From NCBI RefSeq assembly GCF_017916325.1, contig NC_090166.1:107001-171000 (forward strand): a stretch of DNA of 64,000 nucleotides, written 5' to 3'. The position numbers were made by a program, and so were the translations under genes. Each line of letters begins with the position of its first letter. Positions within the stretch are counted from its first letter, which is position 1. Source of the stretch: Leishmania martiniquensis. Lineage: Eukaryota > Euglenozoa > Kinetoplastea > Trypanosomatida > Trypanosomatidae. The notes beneath the pieces are model-generated. The model was given only the letters and a program-made list of their open reading frames with translations. It did not search any database and was not told the DNA's origin. Below, one piece after another: positions 40,362 through 49,632 of this stretch.

Positions 40362-42584
40362 TCAAATCACTGTGGTGGACACATTCGTTACAGGGGCCTT
40401 GCCAGGGAGGCGCGTCTGGTGCTCCGCCTGAACGGGCTGCGGCGCTCCTGAGCGGTACAGGCTGTAGTTGGTGAACACGTTCGAGTCGCTCTCAATGCAC
40501 ATCGCCTGCGCCCGAACCTTTCCCTCGAGTGGAGCGTACGATAGGATGCCGACCACGTACGGACGGTGGTATTGGCTCTTCACGCCTTTGCAGTGCATGC
40601 GCGGCACCACATGATATACCTCTCCAGCCTCCAGCGTGAACCACATGCCGACGTCGCGGCCGACGACGAAGTTGCACTCGTTGGAGGGCATCTCGGGGTT
40701 CCAGCTTGTGTTCTTCTGCACCCGCTGCATGTCGCCCTCCTTCTTGGAGACCGTGAGCATGATCGGAGCGAAGCGCGCCGCACCATCTGTTAGGTCAACG
40801 CCACGCTTGTCGGGCTGCGAGAGAGTGAGGAGCACCCGGGTGTTTTCGACAGCCATAATCTCAAGAATCACGGTTGGGATGGTGCCGTCGAAGAAGCCCT
40901 TCACGCGGTAGTCCTCGGCCGCGGAGGTGGGATAGAAGACACCACCGCCGTCAAAGTATTCACAGGCATCTTTCCAGCAGATCCAAAAGCTGCCGTCTTG
41001 CGGGTCTTCCTGGGCGTCGCAGACGGAGCAGACGTCCGGGTTCTCCCCCCACTCCGCTGAGCCGTAGCTCCACGCGCCATTCCACTGGCCTGACGAGCGC
41101 CACGGGTTGCGCAGCTTGAAGAGGAGGGTCTGCTGCTTCTGGAGGGTCACGACTCGCTCTACAAAGTACGTGTAGCCGGTTCGCAGGCCGCACTTCGTAT
41201 AGCGGGCGCGGAAGCCCTCTGGATCACTTTCCTGATTGCAGCCCAGGTAGCTCTCCGAGGTGTGCCCAGGCGTGCTGAGTACCACAGAGGCACCAGAACG
41301 GGAGAGTCCCACCAGAGCATCTGCAAGCTCTTCTGCCTTTGTCACGTCTAGCGCCGCCACCTCCCACTCCTTGTCGAAGCGATACATCAGCGAGCCGGCG
41401 AAGTCAGCGAGCGCCTGCAGCGCGTCGCCGCCGGTGATCGCAGCATAGGAGCCGTGCACCTTCGCGTAAGCCTTCTGCAAGAGCGAGACCCACATCTCCG
41501 CCGGGTTATCGCACACGCGCGCGAACACGGGCGTGCGGCTGAACGTGGGCAAGTAGTCGTCGAGGAGCACAGTGATCCACCAGCCGTTCTTGTTCATCAA
41601 GAGGCGGTAGGCGCCCACCGCCTTCTCTGCCGGTGTGCCCTGCATGAGCAAATTGTGTATGGCCGTCTCATCCTCCGCCAGAATGGCCAGAGCGCACATG
41701 AGCCACGAGTCGCCAAGGCTACCGTGCTCGATCGAGTGGGGCACGACTGCCCCGATGACATCGTTCACCATCGCGCACATGTCCTCTGGTAGGTATTGTG
41801 TTGGGCGCATCATGGCCATCACCGGGAAGCTGCGGCTGTCCCTGCCGGCACGCGCGAGCGCCGCGGCGCACGGCGGGAACGTCAGGTCAACGTACGGCGT
41901 GTTCGTCTCTACGCAGCGGCGCAGAATCTCATCCTCATCGGTCAGGTTGCCAGCAAGACGGCGAACGGTCTCTGTCTCCATCTCGGCATTGCGGTTGGCA
42001 GCCGCGCATGCCTTAAGGCGGTACGAATCATCGAGGGGCTTGATTGTGATGCTGCACTGGTAGCCGCAGACCTTCCCGGAGACGCACTGCACCGTCTCCA
42101 GCGGGTACACAGCAGCGTATGCGCGCGTCCAGTTATTCTCCATCACCTCCATCATCGTCCGCTCACACGTGGCAATCTGCGAGCCTGGGCCAAAGAGCAG
42201 CTCCACTTGCGCCTCGTAATCAAGAGTGTCGTTGTAGATGTGCCAGCAGCCATCCTTGACGATGCAGTAAATGAGGCCATCTTCGAAGTAGCACTTCACA
42301 TCGCCCCCTACGACAGTGCAGGCGCCATAGCGGTAGGGGCAGCCTTTGTTACGGGCGCAGATGGCCTGGATGCGCGCGGCACGCGGGTCCGCCAGCTCCT
42401 GGGCCGCCTTCGCGTCCGCCTCGGTTGACTGCCCCCCGGGCGTCTCCTCTTCCGCGGAGCTCTCTGTCGAGTCCCTTACCTCGTCTGTCTTCTGCTTCAC
42501 ATCTTCCTCTGCCGGTTGGACATCCAGCGGCGGCCTCCCCGCCCCCTTGGGCTCTTTGGTGTTCTTCGAGTTGCAGCAGCCCAT
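40362..42584 (-). CDS. Calpain-like protein with acylated N-terminus (CAP5.5-like), Cys replaced by Ser
   Basis: The protein is 740 residues from the ATG at 42584. The frame continues upstream to a GTG at 43076, but that part is pyrimidine-tract translation. It begins MGCCNSKN, a strong N-myristoylation context with two cysteines suited to palmitoylation, as in the T. brucei cytoskeletal protein CAP5.5. An acidic linker (25-65) leads to the DUF1935-like module (about 80-190), the protease-core fold (about 255-560) and a C-terminal beta domain (about 570-725). The nucleophile motif is HGSLGDSWLMCA with Ser293, the His position is Tyr471 (GYTYFV) and Asn493 (LRNPW) is kept. Attachment to the inner membrane or subpellicular microtubules is inferred from the N-terminus. 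A splice tract with AG at 42700 precedes it, and a 126-bp upstream block is shared with the 856-residue paralog. Confidence 0.9.
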   Translation of the reverse strand: MGCCNSKNTKEPKGAGRPPLDVQPAEEDVKQKTDEVRDSTESSAEEETPGGQSTEADAKAAQELADPRAARIQAICARNKGCPYRYGACTVVGGDVKCYFEDGLIYCIVKDGCWHIYNDTLDYEAQVELLFGPGSQIATCERTMMEVMENNWTRAYAAVYPLETVQCVSGKVCGYQCSITIKPLDDSYRLKACAAANRNAEMETETVRRLAGNLTDEDEILRRCVETNTPYVDLTFPPCAAALARAGRDSRSFPVMAMMRPTQYLPEDMCAMVNDVIGAVVPHSIEHGSLGDSWLMCALAILAEDETAIHNLLMQGTPAEKAVGAYRLLMNKNGWWITVLLDDYLPTFSRTPVFARVCDNPAEMWVSLLQKAYAKVHGSYAAITGGDALQALADFAGSLMYRFDKEWEVAALDVTKAEELADALVGLSRSGASVVLSTPGHTSESYLGCNQESDPEGFRARYTKCGLRTGYTYFVERVVTLQKQQTLLFKLRNPWRSSGQWNGAWSYGSAEWGENPDVCSVCDAQEDPQDGSFWICWKDACEYFDGGGVFYPTSAAEDYRVKGFFDGTIPTVILEIMAVENTRVLLTLSQPDKRGVDLTDGAARFAPIMLTVSKKEGDMQRVQKNTSWNPEMPSNECNFVVGRDVGMWFTLEAGEVYHVVPRMHCKGVKSQYHRPYVVGILSYAPLEGKVRAQAMCIESDSNVFTNYSLYRSGAPQPVQAEHQTRLPGKAPVTNVSTTVI

Positions 42585-42699
42585 TCTGCACCGAGACGAC
42601 TGCAACGGCGGAGACAGTGATGGGGGAGGTGAAGTACGGATGTGTGTGACCACAACAACAACAGAAGAGTTCGATGAAGGCGTGCGGGCGTGCTGTTTA

Positions 42700-42730
42700 C
42701 TGAAAGGGAGGAACAGAGAGAGGGGGGAAG
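42700..42730 (-). promoter_or_regulatory. Candidate trans-splice acceptor for the CAP5.5-like gene
   Basis: The minus strand reads a C/T run of about 27 bases (42729-42703) and then AG at 42701-42700. The leader to the ATG at 42584 would be about 115 bases, and the upstream part of the open frame would not be translated. Confidence 0.5.
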
Positions 42731-42872
42731 GCCGGAGCAACCGACAGACGCAAGGAGCGAGTGGGTGAGAGGAAGATGGGAAGGGGGGGACGTATGAATC
42801 AACAATGGTACCTGAGGTTCGTTTGCTATTCGGGCTACGGTATACGTTTAGCGCTGACGGCTTGCACGTGCA

Positions 42873-42887
42873 TGTGTGTGTGTGTGT
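42873..42887. repeat. (TG)7 microsatellite
   Basis: Uninterrupted TG dinucleotides just downstream, on the sense strand, of duplicated block copy B. Confidence 0.85.
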
Positions 42888-42901
42888 TAAAGACAGAAAG
42901 A

Positions 42902-43049
42902 GAGGGGAGGGGAGGAGAGGGGTGAGAGGCAGTTGCACGCCGAGGCTGTAGCGGCAGAAGTAGAGCGCGTCTCGTACACAAAAGCCCTCATGCGTGTGTA
43001 TATGCATCGAGTCTGTGCGCCGACGAGAGTGCGAAGCAGCCCACCCTTC
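42902..43049 (-). repeat. Duplicated upstream block, copy B (matches 32092-32239)
   Basis: The 126 bases 42911-43036 are identical to 32101-32226. This copy lies about 320-465 bases upstream of the CAP5.5-like ATG. Like copy A it ends, on the transcribed strand, in a polypyrimidine tract. Confidence 0.9.
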
Positions 43050-43149
43050 AAGCTTTCTGTGGCCTCTTCGTGTCACCCGTTGACCCCTTTTGCTTCTACT
43101 ATGCGGGGTCGCGGCTCGCCTCGCGCGCGAGACTTTCAGTGTTTTTTGT

Positions 43150-46100
43150 GTAGTGGGCAGTAGCTCACGTATGACAGGGGTGCGTCACGGAGCTCCATCT
43201 TGACGGAGGGGCCGCAGCTCCAGCAGGCAGATCAAGAAAAAGGAAGGCTAAGGCTTGCTGAGTCGCTGTGAACCACTCCGCGATGCGCTACAATTCACAC
43301 CGGCATCGGGGACGTGCCACCAACGCGTGCCAGCGCGATAAGAGCCCACGCACTGCCACCCCGCTTTGCGCACGCAGCCCCTGTGTGCCCAGGATCGCGT
43401 CGATGCAGAGATCATACCCCGCGTCAGTGGACATCGCCATCGGTGTGGCGCACCCGTGGTGTGCTCGCTGCAATCCACAGGCGTCTTTCACTCAGCCCGC
43501 CCTGCGCCCTTGCGGCCAGCGTTGTCAAAGATTTCGCCAAGCGGTACCAAATGAGACCCCTCCCCGCGGAAGAAGAGGCCGTAACCCTTCGAGGAAGGGC
43601 CAGCGTCGATGATGCGGAGCCATCACGACGTGGGCCGAGCGCCACAGTTGCCTTGCAAGCGGCCGCAGACACATTGCGTTGGCACATCTCGAGTTGACGC
43701 TCACGTGTAGTAAGCAGGCGACTGATCCGCTTCCAGGCGAGAGAGGATTCGCCCTGCGGTCGCGCGCGGCCCCGGTGGGCCCATGAGACGGAAGAAAGGA
43801 GGAAGAGCCCCTCTGACCCCGCCATTGCCGAGAGTAACTTTGAAGCGGCCTGCTGCCTTTGGCACTGGCTTCATTGGCTACCCGACTGCTCGGCACGTGC
43901 CCGAAACCTGTACGTGGGCGATCCGCGCATTCGTCTTCATATTCTCGGCAGGTTGCGCAGCGTTAGCGAGGGGTGGTTGGTCGATGCGGCCGTCACCATT
44001 CCCATCGGCTCAGCCTCCTATGCCCCACCCCACTCGCACAAGTCCCAGCCGGTCAGTCAGCTCGTGCCAGCGGCGCGGAGCAGACACAGACGAGGCCTCA
44101 GCCCTGCAGGCATGGCCACCTGTAAGCACTACCCTTTTAGATCTGCCACTGCACCTGCGCTGCACAGAGCTCCCTGTCGCAACAAGCGCTTCAGCTGGAG
44201 GCCCACTTTGCCTCCTTCGCGGAGAGCGGCCTGTTCACCTATCGCAGACACACGATGAATCATCTCGCGGCTTGTCTCCCTCTCGCCTTCGCTACAAAAG
44301 CCCGTTAAGAATGGCGCTCTGCGCTGTCTACCGCCTCGACTCTTGCAGGGTCCTCCACTGCCGCAGTCGTAGGGCTCTGTGACGCGGATAGGTGGAGGCA
44401 GGCACGAGCGCGACAGCTCCTGCACCTCTTCAACCCTAAGACGCTGCTGCAGCGGCACGCCCGCACATGCGACGGAAACGTTCACTGTGTCTTGCACAAC
44501 TGACCCCCCCAGCTCCGGTAGCTGGCCCCCCTCTACGGTTTCGGCAAAGTCCTCGTCAGATGCAGTAGACACACCAGGGAGCCAGTCCCCACATGACGCA
44601 CCATCGGCTGCTGCCATCCAGTGCGACGTATCATGCGAGGTCGCCGCGCACCTCAAACAGAGGAGAGGGCCTGCCAAGAGGCAGTACCACCAAGAGCAGC
44701 CGGCCTGACTCCAGCAGGAACCCCTGACGGTGACCGACTGCTCCTCCGTTGAGGCTGTGAGTTAATGGCGTGCAGTGAGCTAAAGATGCCTCTGATTGAG
44801 GGGGTGAGGAGGACACCCAAAAAAAGCGTCCCGTCTCTCCCTTCTCCATGAACAGTCTGCGGTGGTGGCTGAGCAGCGTCGCACGACGCAGAGTGTACCC
44901 AGGCGAAGGAGCCCCCGTGAGTGGCACTAACGTGCAGATCGCTCTTGAGGCCAACTATCGCAGTGCCAGTTCGTAGAGCGCCCGGTCCTGCCTCTGTAGA
45001 GCACGCATGAGGTGCCGCACTTACGTGCGTTGTGTCCGACGCGGCGCCCTCCCGTGGTGGAGGAACCAAATGACCCTGCGCTCGCTCAACGGAGAGTCGC
45101 TCGTGCGAGTGAACAGCCAGGCATATGTCCACAGGCCACGAAGTTGCGTCGACGATCCCGCGCTCGAAATAATCTGCAGAGGTGGCTTTCCACGCATTGC
45201 TCGAGCTGTAAGACGCTTACTGTCGGTGAGGCGGTGCGTGCGGGGGTCGGCGTTGTGAACTTAGTCGTGCAGAGGTGCCCCTGCTCCACCCGGCCGCCTT
45301 TTCTTCCGCGCCCGCCTGTGTTGGCGCCCCCTCACCATCCCCCTCCCCCCGCGGTCAGGCCTGTGATGGTGGGATCGCTTGCGTTACTGCGGGTTTGAAG
45401 GCACCTGTGCGCTTGCAACGACGACCCCCGCCTCCATCCACGTACGCGCGATACCGCATCACCCGCGCGTGCCGGAAAGCCGGGCTGCGCACAACGATCC
45501 GGCTCGAAAACTGCGCTGCCAAAAAAAGCGGAATCAATCTAACGATTCATTCGAGGAGGGTGCCGCGCCACAAAGCTCTCGGGCAGCATTCGTGTCGTGT
45601 TCACCCCCCCCTGTCAAGCGCATCATGGCAAAATATCAAGGCACAGCCGAGGGTCGCATCGTGTGCGTCCCTAAGGACGTCGTGAGCTGATACGGACAAT
45701 GAAGGTGAGAGCGTGTGTTCCGCAAGGCCCCGGCCACGTCGCGCGAGTGCACGCTCCGACAGCAGCGGCAATCTTTTCTTATCCATCCAAGCATGCGCTT
45801 CCCTCTTCCGGGTAGTTTTCACTTGCGCGAACACGCCTGTTGGACCGGGTGGGCACGGCGTGAAAGGACGGAAACGGAACGGTTGTTTGCCGCCGAAGGG
45901 CTCCGCGGTCTGCTGTACATCAGCCCGCTCGGCCCGTGATGACACCTGTAGGATGGGCTGGTGCAGGCTGCGTGCCTGTCCTGCTGTGCAGATTTGCCTG
46001 CATGCTGCCAGTTACGTGCGGAGGAAGCGCGTTGGAAGAGCATCATCGTTTCCTCTTGTCCGAATGTCCTTATGCGATGGGAACGCACCGAAGTTGCGCA

Positions 46101-46480
46101 ACTCATGCATTTACCCCCCCCCACACACACACACGCACACACACGCACACAGCTCATCCCCAGTCAGCAGCCGCTTCACCCTCTCGCAGCGGCTGTCGTA
46201 GGCTTCTATGAAGATGCCGAGAGCAGGCATGCGGCGACTCGCGTACTCCTCGGGCACCCGCACCCCCTATCTTCACCAGCACGAGCACTGCATCATCCGC
46301 TATCATCACCCTCACGTGTGCAGGGCGCGCATTGTCTCCCCAGTCCTCGAAGAGAATGGAGTGGCATCCGTGACTGGTGCGAACGCTCCTGAGCTCGGCA
46401 AACGCGGGGCCGCGCAAGTCTCGGGTTGCGCGTCAGAGGGCCGAGAGCGGTTAGCACTCCAAACTTAGCCCGTCAGAGTT
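43150..46480. mobile_element. Possible degenerate retroelement or gene relic
   Basis: Over about 3.3 kb the base composition is closer to coding DNA than to the low-complexity spacers around it, yet stops break every frame. Minus-strand fragments such as 44129-44677, 44653-45132 and 46154-46417 read like pieces of globular protein. A decayed ingi-type element (DIRE), stacked SIDER copies, or a dead gene are all possible. I could not match any fragment to a family by eye. Confidence 0.25.
46114..46150. repeat. C run followed by CA/CG-CA microsatellite
   Basis: Nine C followed by CA repeats interrupted twice by GC. Confidence 0.85.
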
Positions 46481-47433
46481 GACTCAGAATGGGGCTACTC
46501 TCCGCACGGTAGAGACCGCAGACGCAGGTAGCGCATTTCTGCCTCACAAAGCTCTCACATCATGAGAAGAACGAAGAGGGGAAGGGGAGTTCACGTAAGG
46601 CCGCTTATGTATAGCCGCTGTGCACCCGGGCCGCTTTCCCGGGGGCGTGGAGCTCTTCCGTGCTGGTGTGCACGATAGAGAGATGAGAAAGAGGAGTAGA
46701 GAGAGGGGGGAGAGGAGTGCGCTGGAGAGCGCGCCAGAGAGTCTGTTATCGGCAGTTGTTGTTCAGCGAATGCGCCTTGAGCGCAGTGCGCTATAGCGGC
46801 CCGCGCACGCGAGAGAGAGAGAGGCAGTAGCAGACGGTCGCCGCGTTTATCGCTGCCTCGGCTGCTGCTGTTGTTGTGGAAGTAGCGAAGAGAGCACCAA
46901 GTATGGCACAGCAGAGCGTGCAACGGCCGATATGGTGAGCGTGAAGGAGTGGACGCACCCCTCAACGCCTCCACAGCACTCGGGGCGTCCACAGGACAAA
47001 ACAAATGGGGGGATGCGATGACGAGAGGGAGAGAGGAGGGAGGGGGAGGGGGAGGGGGGTGAAAAGAGGTGCTGCGGATGCAGCGACCCCAAGGCGAAAG
47101 AGCACCGATCCGATCGTCTAAAGGGAAAAAAACATGATGATAGCGGCGATGTCAGAGAGAAGGAGAGTTGGCCTCTGCTGCGCGGGGGCAGTGCACACGC
47201 ACCACGGGGGGCGGGGGGCGCGACTCAAAGTGAGTGCAGGTCCTCGTCGTGTGCATGGCGCACAAGAGAAGTTGTTGGCGCCACATGCGTCAGGTGTCTC
47301 TTCAGGCAAGACCCGGCTGCCGTACCGCAGGCGGCACCCTCCGTACGCGCAGAGATCGACTACACAGCGGCAGTGAACGAAAAAAAAAAGTGCAGCTCTC
47401 TCGCCGCGCTTTTTCTCCGCGCTGGCACACCAC

Positions 47434-49560
47434 TCAAGAGTGGAAGGGGAGCCCATCACGCACGCGGACCGCCTCAAAGGCGTTGAGGCCGGCCATCACG
47501 CAGGGCACGCCACCATGCCTTCTCGACTGGAACTGAACATATGTCACCTCCTCGCCGCCCAGATGGAAAGAGGCCGCGTTGCGGAATGTCGGACACGCGT
47601 CGGGCAGGCGCACAAACGACACCCGCAGGCCGCTCTTGGTGGATTTGTTGGGGGTCAGCATACCCAATGTGAAGTCCCTTGGGCCGCTTTCGTTCGCCGC
47701 CATGACGCATGGAATGATGTAGTACGGCTCGTGCGCGGGGTCAAGCTCGAGCTCGAGGCCAACGTCGCGGGCAGTAACGTACTCGTACTTGTCCGGCGGA
47801 TGCACCTCAGGGTTGTCAGTGCTGAGGGCGAGAACCTGCTGCATGCCCTCCTCCGCGTTGTGCCCAGTGATGGAGAGGAGTAGGCCCCTGTACAGCTCCT
47901 CCGAGTCCTCGAGGCTCCGCAGGCGGCGGTCCTTCTGCGAGAGGGTGAAGAAGGCCGCTTGCTTCTTTGTGAGCTCGATCTTCAGCACCATGGACGGGTG
48001 GCTGCCGAGAAACTGACCTGGGAAGCGGTACTGGTGCCACGCCTTCTTAACCGTGCACACCCCGCCGCCCTCGAAGAACTTCACCGCGTCCTGCCATTCC
48101 ATCCAGAAGGTGCCGCCGCTTGCCTCGCTCGGCCTGCAGGACCTGCGCACCAGCCAGTGCTTCCCCCACATGTCGCTGTGCTTGCCCCACGCGCCGGTCC
48201 ATTCACCACCGCTGCCGCATGGGTCGCGGATCTTGAGCAGCTTCACACGCGGGATGGAAAACTGGCGCACCTTCAGCACAGCGTACCAGTGGCCTGCCCT
48301 CAGCCCTACCGCCTTGTAGCGCGCCTCGAGCGAAGCCTCGCCCTCATTCCGGTCGCCTTTCCGGCACGCGCCCGCGTCCCTGCCTGGGGTATTAATCGAA
48401 ATGAGGTAGCCCTCCCTTCGGTAGCGCAGCAGGTCCCTGAAGAGCTTCGACGACACCCTCTCCTCCTCCGATGCCATCCTCCACGTGCTTGTAAAGGGGA
48501 ACGCCGGGAACCCCGTTAAATCCTGTAAGGCGTGCAGGTGATTGCCGCCAGCAATCGACGCGTACGAGCCCAACGATTTGGCGTATGCCTTCTCCAGCAG
48601 CGGCACCCACAGCTCGAATGGGTCTCCGGCGGAGTGGGCGAAGTACATGCCTCCTCCATACGTCGGCAAGTAGCTGTCTACAATGACGCTGTGGAACCAG
48701 CCGTTCTTACAGATGCACACGCGGTAGCCACCGGCCCGCTGCTCTTTGCGGCGCATCGAGTTGGAGAGAGGGTGGCGGAAAATGTCCATCACGATCTTGC
48801 TCTCCGCCACAGCCGCGATCGCGCACATGAGCCAGCAGTTGTTGAGGTGGCCCTGCGCAACGGTATCAGCTCCCACGCCGCTGCGGAATAGCTTTATCTT
48901 CCTGTGCGTCATCACCGGTAGGAGGTCTTGCGGCCGCTGCCACGTGATGGCGTTCACGTTCGCCAGCGTCTTCTCGTCGTGCGGTCGCCGCAGAGACGCC
49001 TCGCATGGTGGAAAGCTCATGTCGATGAACGGGATGCCGCTCCTCCAGCAATTGTACAAGAGCTCCTCTTCGCTGTGGCTCACCCCAGCAACACCAGCGA
49101 CCTTCTGCATCTCCCTCGCGCACTTTGCCTTCGCCACGCAGTTCATCGTCTCAACATGGGCCGCGGACAGGCTGTGCGATCGGCCGAACACGCTGTACAC
49201 TATCTCCGTCTTCTTGCCGAACCGCACGAAGGGCAACGTCTCCAGAGGGTAGACAACGGCGAAGCACTGCGTCCCGCCAGCAAGCGTCTTGGTCATCTCC
49301 GTACGGCCATTCTGTGCGCTGAGCACGACGGTCGATTTCGAAAAGGTAAAGATGACGTGCATCTCCATGTTCAGCGAGTCGTTGTAGAGGTACCAGCGGT
49401 CCTTGTCCACCTCCACCCGGTAGCATTGACCGTCTTCAAAAAGAGGGTAGCAGTCCCCCTGCACCGCTGGGCCGCCGTACCTGAAGCGGTGGGCCCTTTT
49501 CGGGCCCCCGCGATTCTTCGCCTCCTCCTCCGAAACGCTGCCGTTACTGCGGAGCCCCAT
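47434..49560 (-). CDS. Calpain-like cysteine peptidase retaining Cys and His
   Basis: The protein is 708 residues from ATG 49560. It starts MGLRSNGS, which fits the N-myristoylation consensus. The DUF1935-like module begins almost at once (about 25-120: FRYGGPAVQGDCYPLFEDG, then WYLYNDSLNMEMHVIF). The protease-core fold covers about 205-500 and a C-terminal beta domain about 515-690. The nucleophile motif is QGHLNNCWLMCA with Cys242, and His424 (GHWYAVL) is kept. The third residue is Asp446 in IRDPCG where LRNPWG is usual. It is the only member of the array with the nucleophile, so residual activity is possible if Asp can orient the His. It is first in transcription order of the six. A splice tract with AG at 49595 lies 35 bases upstream. 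It shares the 59-bp identical patch with the 1496-residue paralog. Confidence 0.9.
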   Translation of the reverse strand: MGLRSNGSVSEEEAKNRGGPKRAHRFRYGGPAVQGDCYPLFEDGQCYRVEVDKDRWYLYNDSLNMEMHVIFTFSKSTVVLSAQNGRTEMTKTLAGGTQCFAVVYPLETLPFVRFGKKTEIVYSVFGRSHSLSAAHVETMNCVAKAKCAREMQKVAGVAGVSHSEEELLYNCWRSGIPFIDMSFPPCEASLRRPHDEKTLANVNAITWQRPQDLLPVMTHRKIKLFRSGVGADTVAQGHLNNCWLMCAIAAVAESKIVMDIFRHPLSNSMRRKEQRAGGYRVCICKNGWFHSVIVDSYLPTYGGGMYFAHSAGDPFELWVPLLEKAYAKSLGSYASIAGGNHLHALQDLTGFPAFPFTSTWRMASEEERVSSKLFRDLLRYRREGYLISINTPGRDAGACRKGDRNEGEASLEARYKAVGLRAGHWYAVLKVRQFSIPRVKLLKIRDPCGSGGEWTGAWGKHSDMWGKHWLVRRSCRPSEASGGTFWMEWQDAVKFFEGGGVCTVKKAWHQYRFPGQFLGSHPSMVLKIELTKKQAAFFTLSQKDRRLRSLEDSEELYRGLLLSITGHNAEEGMQQVLALSTDNPEVHPPDKYEYVTARDVGLELELDPAHEPYYIIPCVMAANESGPRDFTLGMLTPNKSTKSGLRVSFVRLPDACPTFRNAASFHLGGEEVTYVQFQSRRHGGVPCVMAGLNAFEAVRVRDGLPFHS
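48555..48613 (-). repeat. 59-bp patch identical to 24501-24559
   Basis: Second copy of the patch encoding AYAKSLGSYAS-type sequence in the protease-core region. Flanks differ from the other copy immediately on both sides. Confidence 0.85.
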
Positions 49561-49594
49561 ACCGCGGTGCCACGGGATCGTCTAGGGCAGTACG

Positions 49595-49632
49595 CTCCAG
49601 CGTTGGTGGCAGGAAGGGAAAGGGACAGGAGG
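49595..49632 (-). promoter_or_regulatory. Candidate trans-splice acceptor for the 47434-49560 gene
   Basis: The minus strand reads a C/T-rich run (about 49632-49611) followed by the first AG at 49596-49595, about 35 bases before the ATG. Confidence 0.45.

Larger units (their letters stand above)
42731..47433. other. Longest intergenic region (about 4.8 kb from the CAP5.5-like ATG)
   Basis: Outside the duplicated block this spacer contains an unusual GC-rich, non-repetitive stretch at about 43150-46480, a C run plus CA microsatellite at 46114-46150, and ordinary purine-rich spacer at 46560-47120. No intact gene is recognised. Several frames of 100-200 codons on both strands have no known domain. 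Confidence 0.5.
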
